Shown here: one piece after another, positions 27,364 through 36,345 of the stretch | How positions within the stretch are numbered: position 1 is the stretch's first letter | Layout of the letters: every line of letters starts with the position of its first letter | Source of the DNA: an uncultured Bryobacterales bacterium | GTDB lineage: Bacteria; Acidobacteriota; Terriglobia; Bryobacterales; UBA6623 | Reading direction: 5' to 3' | Length of the DNA stretch: 64,000 nucleotides | NCBI GenBank assembly: GCA_958295955.1 | Contig: OY282420.1 | Span: 276,236-340,235, forward strand | Notes under the pieces: model-generated | The model's input: the letters and a program-made list of their open reading frames with translations, nothing else | The model's database searches: none | Told to the model about the DNA's origin: nothing | Made by a program: the position numbers and the translations under genes

Positions 27364-28155
27364 ATGCCGCAAGACAAGAAGACAGCGGAAAAAGCCATCG
27401 AAGCGTCCGGAATCGTCACGCTGACTACGGATTTCGGCTTGGGGGATCACTATGTCGGCGCGGTGAAGGGCGTGATCGCCGGGATCGCTCCCGGTATTCG
27501 CGTCATCGACATCTCGCACGGCATTCCGGCGCACGATGTCGCCGAAGGGGCCTTCGCCATCGCGCAAGCCTGGCGGTATTTCCCGCCGGGCAGCGTCCAC
27601 GTCGTGGTCATCGATCCCGGCGTCGGCTCTTCGCGCCGGGCGCTCGCGGCCGCGGCCGGGGGGCATCTGTTCGTGGCGCCGGACAACGGAGTCCTGTCGC
27701 AAGTTTTCGAGCAGGAACCGAATCGCGAACTCCGCGCGATCGACCTGCGGCACGGCTTGGCGCCGGTCAGCCGCACGTTTCACGGGCGCGACCTGTTTGC
27801 CCCAGTTGCAGCTCGGCTTGCCTCGGGAATGGAGTTCGCGCAAGTTGGGCCTCCGCTCGACGACCCGGCGATGCTGCCGCCGTCGGCCCCGCGCAACGGC
27901 GCGGGCCGGGTTCTGCACGTCGATGGATTCGGCAACGTCGTCACCAGTTTCCGCCGCGGCGATCTGCCCACAGGCGGCAGAGTTCGCCTGGGCAATCTGA
28001 TCGTCAGCGAATGGGCCGATACTTATGCGGACGCCCCGGGCGCGGCGCCGTTTCTCATCGCCGGCAGCTCAGGATATGTCGAAGTGTCGGTGAACCGCGG
28101 GTCGGCGGCAAGTCTTGCCGGAGTGCGCGCCGGCGCGGAGGTCTCCGCGATCTGA
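27364..28155 (+). CDS. SAM hydrolase/SAM-dependent halogenase family (DUF62)
   Basis: This 263-aa protein begins VTLTTDFGLGDHYVGAVKGV, the S-adenosyl-L-methionine hydrolase/fluorinase family signature. It also has IDISHGIPAHDVAEGA, VVVIDPGVGSSRR, VAPDNGVLSQV and FHGRDLFAPVAA, followed by the C-terminal beta domain (VLHVDGFGNVVTSF). Bacterial members split SAM to adenosine and methionine with water. Halogenases differ by a ~20-residue loop; none is obvious here, so hydrolase is more likely. It is divergent from the aldehyde dehydrogenase across a 205-bp spacer that holds no gene; TATAGA at 27226-27231 is the only promoter-like hexamer noticed there. Confidence 0.9.
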   Translation: MPQDKKTAEKAIEASGIVTLTTDFGLGDHYVGAVKGVIAGIAPGIRVIDISHGIPAHDVAEGAFAIAQAWRYFPPGSVHVVVIDPGVGSSRRALAAAAGGHLFVAPDNGVLSQVFEQEPNRELRAIDLRHGLAPVSRTFHGRDLFAPVAARLASGMEFAQVGPPLDDPAMLPPSAPRNGAGRVLHVDGFGNVVTSFRRGDLPTGGRVRLGNLIVSEWADTYADAPGAAPFLIAGSSGYVEVSVNRGSAASLAGVRAGAEVSAI

Positions 28156-28171
28156 AGCGCGCCGTCAAGGA

Positions 28172-28771
28172 CTATTTCGCCGCGGACAGGTCGATTTTCT
28201 TCCCAGCCAATTCGGTGGAGGCGATGCGCATCATCGGCAGCCCCAGGCCCTTGCCGATATCGGAAAGCACTTCGAGATCGACGGAACCCATGATCCTGAC
28301 CACGGTCACCTCCTCGGGGTCGGTGGCTACTACGGTGACCCCGGCCACTTCCTGGTTTTCATAGTACGAATAGACCGAGACGGCGCTCTCTTCCTCGCGG
28401 TTTTCGGTCTCGATGAGCGGCGCCCATCCGTCGTCGGCGAGTTGCCGATAGATCGGCTCGACGTCTTCCGGTTCCGGCTTCGCGCCTGCGAAGCGGTAGG
28501 TGCGGCGGTACACGCCCTTCAGTCCGACCAGGAATCGGCTGACGGGGCTTGTCACGTTCTTGCGCAGACTCAGCAGCTTCTTGCCCTGCTCCAGCGACTT
28601 CCCCCAGAGATTGACCTTGACAACCTCGTCGGCCTTTTCTTCAAGCTCGTCGAGATGCATTTCGATTCGCTCGGCTGCGACGGTTTCATATTGCGCGGGC
28701 AGCAGCGCCGGCCCGAAAATCAGCCACAGCACAGCCGCCGCCCACGGACTCTTGTTACATCCCCCTGTCAT
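28172..28771 (-). CDS. exported DUF4252 family protein
   Basis: This 199-aa protein has an N-terminal signal segment (about 10-26, AAVLWLIFGPALLPAQ). The body matches DUF4252: HLDELEEKADEVVKVNLWGK, then SRFLVGLKGVYRRTYRF and an acidic C-terminal part (EEVTVVRIMGSVDLEVLSDI). It is the last gene of a three-gene cluster with an ECF sigma factor and a small membrane protein, the usual place for this family. The family function is unknown; a role as an envelope-stress output or sigma-regulon product is inference. It is convergent with the SAM hydrolase gene. Confidence 0.72.
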   Translation of the reverse strand: MTGGCNKSPWAAAVLWLIFGPALLPAQYETVAAERIEMHLDELEEKADEVVKVNLWGKSLEQGKKLLSLRKNVTSPVSRFLVGLKGVYRRTYRFAGAKPEPEDVEPIYRQLADDGWAPLIETENREEESAVSVYSYYENQEVAGVTVVATDPEEVTVVRIMGSVDLEVLSDIGKGLGLPMMRIASTELAGKKIDLSAAK

Positions 28772-28780
28772 CGTTGCCCC

Positions 28781-29152
28781 CTATTCCTTTCCGCTCCCCC
28801 CGGCGCCGAACGCGGCGTCGTGCGCCAGATTAAAAGTTATCCCCGCAAGGTGCAGCGACTCGACCAGATGCGCCTCGGCTTCCCTGGCCGCGGCCAGCCG
28901 GAACGCTTCATCGGCCTCCAGGCGGCGATGGATTCCGAAACCGACGATCAATGAAGCCGCGGCCAGCGCCGCCGCGGCCCACGCGTTGATCTTCCGACGC
29001 GGCAGGAATTCCATTTCGACGGAAGGGCGGGCGAATGCTTTGCGCCGCACCGCCGCCATTACGTTTTCGGCGAAATTCGCCGGCGCCGGCCGCCGCGCCA
29101 GCCGTTCGCTCAATTCCGCCTCCAGGCGGCCGTTATCTTCCCAGCGGCTCAT
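28781..29152 (-). CDS. small membrane protein, putative anti-sigma factor
   Basis: This 123-aa protein has a charged N-terminal helix (about 1-45, with SERLARRPAPANFAENVMAA), one membrane span (about 55-71, INAWAAAALAAASLIVGF) and a short helical outer part. Its start overlaps the sigma factor gene by 20 bp, the classic arrangement for a cognate anti-sigma factor. The HxxxCxxC zinc motif of ZAS anti-sigmas is absent, so it would be a non-zinc type. The assignment rests on position and topology. Confidence 0.6.
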   Translation of the reverse strand: MSRWEDNGRLEAELSERLARRPAPANFAENVMAAVRRKAFARPSVEMEFLPRRKINAWAAAALAAASLIVGFGIHRRLEADEAFRLAAAREAEAHLVESLHLAGITFNLAHDAAFGAGGSGKE

Positions 29153-29687
29153 AACAAACCTCCGTTTCGAAGCGGGCGACTTTCGACTTCAATTTTTTCA
29201 GCGACCTGTGGAGCAGCGTCTTCACCGTGTTCAGCGGGATTCCCGTGACGTCGGCGATCTCGCTCAGCTTCAAATCCTCCTGGAAACGCAGGATCAGCAC
29301 CACGCGCATCTTTTCCGGCAAGGCCGCAACTCTTTGCCCCAGAGCGTCGGCCAGAATCGGATCGCGCCTGACATCGTGGAAACCCGGTTCCCTGACCTCT
29401 TCCAGCGGCCGATAGCGACGGTGCTTCTGGCGCCGCTTGTAATCGATGCACTTCCGCGTCACCGTTTGCCGCAGCCAGTTGCTCAGATGAACGTCGGACT
29501 CGAGCTTGGTCAGGTTGCGGTACAACTCGAGATAAGCTTCCTGAGCGATATCCTGCGCCAGCGTCCGGTCCTGGAAGAAATTGTAGGCCAAGCTGTACAC
29601 CATCGACTCGTGCCTTTCGATGATGGCGGCGAAAGCCTCTTTGTCCGCGAGCGCCGCGTCAACCAATTCCCTGGACACCGCTTCCAT
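29133..29687 (-). CDS. ECF-family RNA polymerase sigma factor
   Basis: This 184-aa protein has sigma region 2 (SMVYSLAYNFFQDRTLAQDI then AQEAYLELYRNL, with the -10-binding WLRQTVTRKCIDYKRR) and region 4 (LPEKMRVVLILRFQEDLKLS, then EIADVTGIPLNTVKTLLHRS), which reads the -35. The start at 29687 is chosen because the frame to 29798 adds sequence unlike sigma factors. It overlaps the putative anti-sigma gene by 20 bp and is followed by DUF4252. It probably directs an envelope-response regulon and may autoregulate. Confidence 0.92.
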   Translation of the reverse strand: MEAVSRELVDAALADKEAFAAIIERHESMVYSLAYNFFQDRTLAQDIAQEAYLELYRNLTKLESDVHLSNWLRQTVTRKCIDYKRRQKHRRYRPLEEVREPGFHDVRRDPILADALGQRVAALPEKMRVVLILRFQEDLKLSEIADVTGIPLNTVKTLLHRSLKKLKSKVARFETEVCYEPLGR

Positions 29688-29761
29688 TGACTCTACAAAG
29701 ACCGTCCTTGCCGCCGCCGCTATTCCTTGACGCCTGTTACGACCCGGCGGCGCAAAAGGGT

Positions 29762-30397
29762 TCACAATCCATGATAAAACGCCGCAACGCGCCGCCATAC
29801 GATAGCAGTCGCGTCGAGCAACTGGTGATCGGAATCGAGCAACTCCAATTCGACGTTGGGTTTGCCCCGGGCAAATTCGACCGATAACTGCGGATCGACA
29901 TCCCGGTCGCCGCGGCCGTGGAAGACAAGCGTTTTTTGCGAAACCACGGGAAACGGATCGTGCGTCAGAGCTTCAGCGTAGAGCCGGTAGCCGACTTTCT
30001 CCCGGCGCTGCGTGCCGTAATGGTACACCTCCAGGCTGCCGGACGCCTTCCAGTTTTCCATTTCCGCCGGGGTGAGGCGCTGCGACCAGCGGCGCGCGAA
30101 ATCGAACGCCGGGGCCATGAGCACGAGCGGCGGGCATGTTTCGGGCTCGCGGGCGGCATGCAACGCGGCCAGGTACGCGCCCATGCTGGAACCCATCAGC
30201 AGAACCGGCTCGAGCGCGCCCACCGCGTCCGCAACTACCCCAAGTTGCCTGCCGATGGTCAGCGAGCCGAAGTCGCCCTCGTCGAGTCGGGGCCGATGGA
30301 CGGCGGCGCCGACCGCCGCAAACCGCTGCTCAAAAAAACAGGCTTTCGCGGAGAGCGGGCTGGAGGCGAAGCCGTGCAAGTAAACGACGTTCGGCAT
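29762..30397 (-). CDS. YqiA/YcfP-like alpha/beta hydrolase
   Basis: This 211-aa protein begins VVYLHGFASSPLSAKACFFE, the typical oxyanion-loop start of YqiA-like esterases. The nucleophile elbow GSSMG (Ser71) sits in LLMGSSMGAYLAAL. FHGRGDRDVD supplies the acid and DSDHQLL the His near the C-terminus, so the triad looks complete. It probably cleaves small esters in the cytoplasm. The start codon shares bases with the divergent MATE start (CATG at 30395-30398). Confidence 0.88.
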   Translation of the reverse strand: MPNVVYLHGFASSPLSAKACFFEQRFAAVGAAVHRPRLDEGDFGSLTIGRQLGVVADAVGALEPVLLMGSSMGAYLAALHAAREPETCPPLVLMAPAFDFARRWSQRLTPAEMENWKASGSLEVYHYGTQRREKVGYRLYAEALTHDPFPVVSQKTLVFHGRGDRDVDPQLSVEFARGKPNVELELLDSDHQLLDATAIVWRRVAAFYHGL

Positions 30398-31820
30398 GCA
30401 GCTTCATTTTTCCATGCCGGCTCTCGCGCGATTCATGGGCTGCAACGGCGGCTGCGAAAATGGAAAACTTCGCGTGTCGGATTCCTTCAAAAGCAATCCC
30501 CACGGGACGCTGCTCGCGCTTGCCGTTCCCCTATTGGGCTCGCTGATCGCGGAGCCGCTCACCGGCATGGTCGATACCGGATTCGTCGCCGGGCTGGGAG
30601 CGGAGCCGCTGGCCGCTCTGGGCGTCGGCACGCTGTTGATGTCCACTCTGTTCTGGGTATTCGGTTTTCTTGGAATCGCCACGCAGACCGAGGTCGGCAC
30701 TCTCTGGGGCCGCCGCCGGCGGGAGGGAGACGCAGTCGCAGAAGCCGCACGCTGGAGCGCCGCGGTTGTCCTGCTGGCGGCCGGCATCGGGGCGGGGTTG
30801 ATTGCGGTCGGTTGGCCTTCGATTCCCGGCTGCGTCCGGGCTATGGGCGCGGAAGGACGGGTTGCCGCTCTGGCGGTCGAATACACCAGAATCCGGCTTT
30901 TCGGCGCCCCGGCGGTGTTGATTACCTTTGCCGCGTTCGGAGCGCTGCGCGGAATCCAGCAGATGCGCGCGCCGCTGTGGATCGCAGGAGCGGTGAATGC
31001 GCTCAACATCGTCCTCGACTATTTTTTGATTTTCGGCTTCGGCCCGCTGAACGCGATGGGCGTCGGCGGGGCGGCGCTGGCAAGCTCGGTCAGCCAGTGG
31101 ATCGGCGCTCTCTGGGCGGCGGGCGCCGCATGGCGCGCGCTCGGCCGGCCGAAGGCGATGGATTGGTCGCGCCTGCCGCGGCTCTTCTCCGACGGCCGGG
31201 ACCTTTTTCTTCGCGCCGCGCTGCTGAACGCGTTCCTTATGCTCACGACGCGCACGGCGACGCGCATCGGGGCCGAGGCGGGCGCCGTGCATCAAGTCAT
31301 TCGCAGCGCCTGGACGTTCACCGCCCTTTTTCTCGACGCTTTCGCGCTCGCGGGGCAGAGCCTGGTCGCCTATTTCATGGGTTCCGGCGATATGGCCGCA
31401 GCGCGCCGGGCGGCGCAAGTCGTTTGCCTGTGGTCGTTCGGCGCGGGCGCCGTCCTCGGCTTGGGCATGCTGTCGGCGCAGCCGGCGATGGAACGGGTTT
31501 ACGTCCCCGCCGAAGCGCTTGCGCTGTTCGCTGTCCCCTGGTGGATCTGTGCGCTGAGCCAGCCGCTCAACGGGCTGGCGTTCGGCACGGACGGCATTCA
31601 TTGGGGCGCCCGCGACTTCCGCTATCTGCGCAACGCGGTTTTCGCTGCAGGGGCGGCGGGGGCGGCCGCGCTCTTGTTCGTCGATATCGAGTCGCCGCAG
31701 GCGCTGAACCGGACGTGGTCGGCCGCGGCGGCATGGGTCGGCGCGCGCGCGGCGCTCGGCATCCTCCGCGTCTGGCCGGGAATCGGCGCGGCGCCGCTCA
31801 GGCTGCGCAGCGCAAGCTGA
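30396..31820 (+). CDS. MATE family efflux transporter
   Basis: This protein of up to 474 aa has about twelve membrane spans. The family start (LLALAVPLLGSLIAEPLTGM, VDTGFVAGLGAEPLAALGVG) is of the DinF-like type, as are RLFGAPAVLITFAAFGALRG, the repeated half (TATRIGAEAGAVHQVIRSAW) and GQSLVAYFMGSGDMAAARRA. MATE proteins export drugs or metabolites in exchange for Na+ or H+. The first 26 residues are not family-like, and a GTG at 30474 or ATG at 30414 may be the true start. The ATG at 30396 would share its first bases with the start codon of the opposite-strand esterase gene. Confidence 0.88.
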   Translation: MQLHFSMPALARFMGCNGGCENGKLRVSDSFKSNPHGTLLALAVPLLGSLIAEPLTGMVDTGFVAGLGAEPLAALGVGTLLMSTLFWVFGFLGIATQTEVGTLWGRRRREGDAVAEAARWSAAVVLLAAGIGAGLIAVGWPSIPGCVRAMGAEGRVAALAVEYTRIRLFGAPAVLITFAAFGALRGIQQMRAPLWIAGAVNALNIVLDYFLIFGFGPLNAMGVGGAALASSVSQWIGALWAAGAAWRALGRPKAMDWSRLPRLFSDGRDLFLRAALLNAFLMLTTRTATRIGAEAGAVHQVIRSAWTFTALFLDAFALAGQSLVAYFMGSGDMAAARRAAQVVCLWSFGAGAVLGLGMLSAQPAMERVYVPAEALALFAVPWWICALSQPLNGLAFGTDGIHWGARDFRYLRNAVFAAGAAGAAALLFVDIESPQALNRTWSAAAAWVGARAALGILRVWPGIGAAPLRLRSAS

Positions 31821-31829
31821 TTCCGCCGG

Positions 31830-33359
31830 TCACGCCGGCGCCGGGCCGGGGCGGCCGCTCTCGACGATGAACTCGGCCAGAGTCTTGCGCGGAGCGCCCG
31901 GGCGCGTAACGTAGTCGAGCACGCGGTAAGCGGACGTCCAGCATTCCGGCGTGACCTCGCAGCTCACGTAGCCGCGTTGCGCGTTGTAAAGCTTGACGAA
32001 AGGGTTCTCGCGGCGGATGCTCTCGGCGTAGTCCTCGCGGGGGCTGCCGTCACCGCTCGAGCTGATGGAAGTGCCCACGAATTCGCTCGCGACGGCCGGC
32101 GAATTTTCGTCGTCGAAATCCACTTTCAGGTCATTGACCCAGTGCGCGTGGATATCCCCGGTGAGGACGACCGGGTTGGATACCTTGCTTTCCTCGAAAA
32201 ACCGCAGGACGCGCTTGCGGTCGGCATCGTAGCCGGACCACTGGTCCATGCTGATCTTGACTTCGTCCCCCGGTTCGCGGTCGGCGCGGGCCATCATCAC
32301 TTGCTGCGCGAGAACGTTCCAGGCCGCGGGAGACCGCTCGAGCGCAGCGAACAGCCATTTCTCCTGCCGTTCGCCGAGAAGGGTCGCCGCGGGATCGAAA
32401 ACGCCCTCGCAAGGAGGCTTGGTGCGGTCCCCGCACGGCTGGTCGGTGCGGTATTGGCGGGTATCCAGGACGGCGAAATTCACCAGCCGGCCGTATGCGC
32501 AGCGCCGGTACAGGAGCATGTCCGCGCCTTGCGGAATCTGCGCCGCCCGCAGCGGCATGTGTTCGTAGTAAGCCCGGTAGGCATGGGCGCGCCGCGTCAA
32601 AAAATCGTCGATATCGATGTCGGGTTCTTCCGAGACCTGCGCTGCATAGTTGTTGTCGAGCTCGTGGTCGTCCCAGGTCACGAGCCAAGGGCAGGCGGCA
32701 TGGGCGCGCTGCAGGTCGGCGTCGGTGCGGTAGAGGGCATGGCGATTGCGGTAATCGTAGAGTGACTTGATTTCTCCGCCGCGGTGAGCGCGCACGCGGG
32801 GGTTCGCCGCGCCTTCGTAGATGTAATCGCCGAGGTGGACGATCATGTCCGGGTTCTCGTCCGCCATGTGTTTGTAGGCGGTGTAGTAACCCGATTCGTA
32901 GTGCTGGCAAGAAGCGAAAGCGAAACGCAGGCGCTCGGGCTGCGCGTTCGGCGCCGGAGCGGTGCGGGCGCGTCCGACCGCGCTTTCCTCGCCGCCTGCC
33001 GCGAAGCGGTACCAGTACCAGCGGTCGGGGTCGAGGCCGGCGACCTCGACATGCACGGAATGGCCCAGGCGCGGGTCCGCGGCGGCCACTCCCTGGCGCA
33101 CCGGCCTGCGCATGTTCTCGTCCGCGGCGACTTGCCAGCGAACGTCGATCGGCTCGCCGGGCATTCCGCCGCCGTTGAGCGGGTCGAGCGCCAGCCGCGT
33201 CCACAGGACGAAGCCGTCGGGGGCGGGATCGCCCGAGGCGACGCCGAGCTGGAACGGGTCGCCGCCTAACCGCGGATTGCGGCGGACCTGCGGATAAGCC
33301 CGCAGCGCGACAGTCGGCAGGGAGGCCAGAGAAAGAAACGCGCGCCGATGCATGGTCAT
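31830..33359 (-). CDS. PhoD family alkaline phosphatase
   Basis: This 509-aa protein has a Tat-like leader (MHRRAFLSLASLPTVALRAY). An N-terminal fibronectin-like domain (GVASGDPAPDGFVLWTRLAL, LDPDRWYWYRFAAGG) and the PhoD metallophosphoesterase domain follow (FAFASCQHYESGYYTAYKHM, MIVHLGDYIYEG, VTWDDHELDNNYA, LTGDIHAHWVNDL). The Cys after FAS and the Asp/His metal ligands of the Fe/Ca site are present. PhoD enzymes release phosphate from phosphodiesters and monoesters outside the cytoplasm. It is convergent with MATE (9 bp apart). Confidence 0.93.
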   Translation of the reverse strand: MTMHRRAFLSLASLPTVALRAYPQVRRNPRLGGDPFQLGVASGDPAPDGFVLWTRLALDPLNGGGMPGEPIDVRWQVAADENMRRPVRQGVAAADPRLGHSVHVEVAGLDPDRWYWYRFAAGGEESAVGRARTAPAPNAQPERLRFAFASCQHYESGYYTAYKHMADENPDMIVHLGDYIYEGAANPRVRAHRGGEIKSLYDYRNRHALYRTDADLQRAHAACPWLVTWDDHELDNNYAAQVSEEPDIDIDDFLTRRAHAYRAYYEHMPLRAAQIPQGADMLLYRRCAYGRLVNFAVLDTRQYRTDQPCGDRTKPPCEGVFDPAATLLGERQEKWLFAALERSPAAWNVLAQQVMMARADREPGDEVKISMDQWSGYDADRKRVLRFFEESKVSNPVVLTGDIHAHWVNDLKVDFDDENSPAVASEFVGTSISSSGDGSPREDYAESIRRENPFVKLYNAQRGYVSCEVTPECWTSAYRVLDYVTRPGAPRKTLAEFIVESGRPGPAPA

Positions 33360-33495
33360 GCCCCATGATAAGGGCCGACCGGCGGGTTCGGATGAAAAAA
33401 ATTCAGAGAACCTTCACGGCCGCAATCTCCCCTTGCCGGAATGTTTTAGAATGTGGCGTGTTGGGGTATCCTAGTACTGGAGGTAATTTTACGAC

Positions 33496-33933
33496 ATGAT
33501 ACGCGCATTCGGATTCTCGTTGGCCCTGGCGCTCGCTTTTCTGGCGGGCACTTTCGTGCCGACGGCATCGACCCAAACCAAGAAGAACCACTATCTTCGC
33601 ATCGACTTCATGAAAATTCCGCCGGGGCAAACGCTCAAGTACATCGATCTGGAGAGCAAGCTCTGGAAACCCGTTCACCAGTTGCGCGTCGATAAGGGCC
33701 ATATCTCTTCCTGGCGGCTGTACGGCCATCACCTCCCCGGCGGCGACCCGGAATATCAATACGTCACCGTCACGCAACTTCCGACGTTCCAGGACATGGA
33801 GGAACAGCATTACCCCGAGTTGTTCAAAGAGGTTCACGGCGCCGACTACGACACGGAAATATCCAAGCAAACCAATGAGACGCGGACACTGACCCACACT
33901 GACATCTGGGCGTTGATCGACTATGTGGAGTGA
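33496..33933 (+). CDS. small exported protein, possibly A/B-barrel fold
   Basis: This 145-aa protein has a signal peptide (1 to about 24, FSLALALAFLAGTFVPTAS). The mature part opens NHYLRIDFMKIPPGQTLKYI and continues YIDLESKLWKPVHQLRVDKG, HISSWRLYGHHLPGGDPEYQ and YVTVTQLPTF. The strand-helix-strand order with an early GxxxxYxxLE and later SWRLYG is like NIPSNAP/Dabb dimeric barrels, but no exact family is claimed. A good Shine-Dalgarno GGAGGT lies 12 nt before the ATG. It stands alone between PhoD and the DUF885 gene. Confidence 0.75.
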   Translation: MIRAFGFSLALALAFLAGTFVPTASTQTKKNHYLRIDFMKIPPGQTLKYIDLESKLWKPVHQLRVDKGHISSWRLYGHHLPGGDPEYQYVTVTQLPTFQDMEEQHYPELFKEVHGADYDTEISKQTNETRTLTHTDIWALIDYVE

Positions 33934-34090
33934 GCGGGTCGATGGCGCGGCAGGCCGCGCGGCCTTACCGGACGGCTTGCCGGTAGAAACCGAAACGACT
34001 AAAATGATGAGAGTTGCCGAACCGAGCGGACTTGCCGGCCATAAGAAAAGCGAGTGCGCCGGCCCATCATGATTCTTCCGGGAACCTGAC

Positions 34091-35941
34091 ATGAAACCTC
34101 TACGAAAGAATTTTTCCGTCCTGGCGTTGGCGGCAGTTGCGGCCGCGGCGGTCCTGAGCAGCGCTTGCGGACCTGTCGGGCAGTATCCCCCCTTGATGCA
34201 CAATCAGGTGGCCAAACCCTATATCTACGACGACGCAGCCGCCGCTCCGGCGGACGCCGTATTGGCGGGAGCTACAAAAGTAAAGGTCGGCCAGGAATGG
34301 GCGGACGAGACGCTGCAAGGCGGCACGGAGGTCGCCCTCGCGGGCGCGCTTCCCGATTTTTCGCCTGCCGCAATCGCCGGCAAAACGCAGCGCGCGCAAG
34401 CGCTGGTCGACAAGTTCACGGCGCCGCCGGAATCCGAGGAAGGGTTCGAGCACGACAAACTGCCGCCCGATCTGTGGACCGAGTTCGGAACGGTATTGAA
34501 CCGAGCCCAACGCACCCTGTTCCGTTTTCAGACGGAAAAGGCTCACGAGAACAATCCGCTGATGTACATGGAAGAACTGGGAAGCGCGCTCTACGCGCCG
34601 TTGGTTCTGGAATATGCGTCCGCCGGCGAACGCTTTGCATCGATCGTCGAGCGCCTCAAGGGCGTTCCTGATTTCACCGCTACGGCGCAGGGGAACTTGC
34701 AGTCCTCTTCCGAGGTGCGGGCAGAGGCGGCCAAGGAGTCGGCCGCCGGCGTCATCCAACTCATTGAGAAAGACATTCGCGGCGCTATCCCCGACGACAT
34801 GAATAACGGCTACCGGGCGGCGGCGGACGCGGCGGTTGCAGCGATCGAGGGTTACATCACGTTCGTCGACGGCATATCGGCAAGCGACGACTGGGTCTTG
34901 GGGGCATCTCTCTACGACAGGAAGCTGCAATTGGATTCCGGGCGTTCCCTGGTAACGGCTGCGAACCTGCTCGAGAAGGCGGAGGACACCTACGAAGCCG
35001 CGCACGCAGACTTGATCCGCGCCGCCGAGCCGATCAATACGCGGATTTACGGCGGAAGTCGGCCCCGCGACGATTTCCGCTTGATGAACGACGTGCTGGA
35101 AGTGCTCGAAGACGAAAACAGGGCGTACAACAACCGGGGCATGATGGAGCAGATGGCGAAAGACGCCGAAGAAGCGCGCAAGATATGCAACGAGCAGGAG
35201 CTCGCGCCCGTGCCCGACAGCCTGAAGCTCATCGTCGTCGAAACCCCCGAGTTCATGCGCCCGTCGGTTCCCTTGGCGGGAGGCTTCGGGCCTTCGGCGG
35301 CGCCGGGCGACAACAACGCAACCGTCTGGCTGACTCCCGCTCCGTCCGACGCCTCGCGCGCCGAGTTGCGCGACCGACTGAGGACGAACAATAAATTTCA
35401 ACTCAAGCTCCTGGCGCTGCGCTACGGCATTCCCGGCTATGCGCTTCTCGGCGCGCTGGCGTCAGAGATGGAGTCCGCTCAAAAGAAGCTCGCGTACTAT
35501 GTCAATCCGTTGCCGGCATACGTTCACGGCTGGCCGATCTACATTACCGAGTCCATGGTCGGCGCCGCCTACAGCGGCGATGTCGATTTCATCTGGAGGC
35601 AATACCGGGTCCAGACCATTGCCGCGGCGATCGCCGATATCAAAATGCATACCGGCGGACTGTCTCCCGATGACGCCGTGCGTTATCTGGTGCGGCAAGC
35701 CTACATGGAAGCCAGCGCCGCGCGCGCGTTGATCCGCTCGATCCAGATCAACCCGACCTCCGCGTCGATCGTGTTCGTCGGCTGGCAGAATTGGCAGCGG
35801 ATCCGCCAGCACTACCAGGAAACGACCCAGGATTTCAGCCCTTCGTCGTTCCACGGCAAAGGCTTGCGTACGGGATCGATGCCCCCGGTCGAATTTTCAT
35901 ACGCGATTACCGAGGCCCGCGGCCGGCTGTCGGAAGAGTAG
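34091..35941 (+). CDS. DUF885 family lipoprotein, active-site motif altered
   Basis: This 616-aa protein has a lipoprotein signal with lipobox LSSAC (Cys26). It is mostly alpha-helical, with the C-terminal third ordered like DUF885 proteins: LALRYGIPGYALLGALASEM near 440-460, YVHGWPIYITESMV near 477-490, and a final SSFHGKGLRTGSMPPVEF. In typical members the first block is xE-x-x-PGHxLQ with metal-binding His and Glu. Here it reads YGIPGYALLG, so those residues are gone. If the family call is right this is a pseudo-enzyme or binding protein anchored in the envelope. It has its own upstream region and precedes the ribosomal protein operon. Confidence 0.65.
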   Translation: MKPLRKNFSVLALAAVAAAAVLSSACGPVGQYPPLMHNQVAKPYIYDDAAAAPADAVLAGATKVKVGQEWADETLQGGTEVALAGALPDFSPAAIAGKTQRAQALVDKFTAPPESEEGFEHDKLPPDLWTEFGTVLNRAQRTLFRFQTEKAHENNPLMYMEELGSALYAPLVLEYASAGERFASIVERLKGVPDFTATAQGNLQSSSEVRAEAAKESAAGVIQLIEKDIRGAIPDDMNNGYRAAADAAVAAIEGYITFVDGISASDDWVLGASLYDRKLQLDSGRSLVTAANLLEKAEDTYEAAHADLIRAAEPINTRIYGGSRPRDDFRLMNDVLEVLEDENRAYNNRGMMEQMAKDAEEARKICNEQELAPVPDSLKLIVVETPEFMRPSVPLAGGFGPSAAPGDNNATVWLTPAPSDASRAELRDRLRTNNKFQLKLLALRYGIPGYALLGALASEMESAQKKLAYYVNPLPAYVHGWPIYITESMVGAAYSGDVDFIWRQYRVQTIAAAIADIKMHTGGLSPDDAVRYLVRQAYMEASAARALIRSIQINPTSASIVFVGWQNWQRIRQHYQETTQDFSPSSFHGKGLRTGSMPPVEFSYAITEARGRLSEE

Positions 35942-36055
35942 CTTCCGCCCGCGCGGCAAGGTTCGTGTAAAATAACCAGAGGGCGCTTGTGTCTCGCGCG
36001 GACGCCGCCCCCAACATTTCGCAAAGGGCCGCGCTGGGCGGCCGAGGTCAGGATT

Positions 36056-36250
36056 GTGCCGAAATTGAAATCGCATCGGGGCGCGGCCAAGCGCTTCAAG
36101 CTCACAGGGTCGAACAAGGTCAGGCGGAACCACTCGCTGAAGAACCACATCCTGACGAAGAAGACGTCCAAACGCAAGCGCCGCCTGCGCAAGAGTACGT
36201 TGGTCAGCGCTTCGATGGAAGCGAGCATCCGCCGGATGATCGCCGCCTGA
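36056..36250 (+). CDS. rpmI: 50S ribosomal protein L35
   Basis: This 64-aa basic protein, (V/M)[20 protein letters not shown] then [20 protein letters not shown], has the normal L35 length and sequence. The start is GTG at 36056 with a Shine-Dalgarno-like GAGGTCAGG just upstream. It heads rpmI-rplT-pheS-pheT. In many bacteria infC precedes rpmI, but here infC is 23 kb away. TAAAAT at 35968-35973 is a possible -10 for the operon. Confidence 0.95.
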   Translation: MPKLKSHRGAAKRFKLTGSNKVRRNHSLKNHILTKKTSKRKRRLRKSTLVSASMEASIRRMIAA

Positions 36251-36345
36251 ACCGTCGCTGATCGACCGGCGAGCGGCCCGAGCCCGAGGCGCGTGCCGGA
36301 GCCGCCGCCGCAACTCCCCGACCTATACCGCAAAAGGAGGAAACC

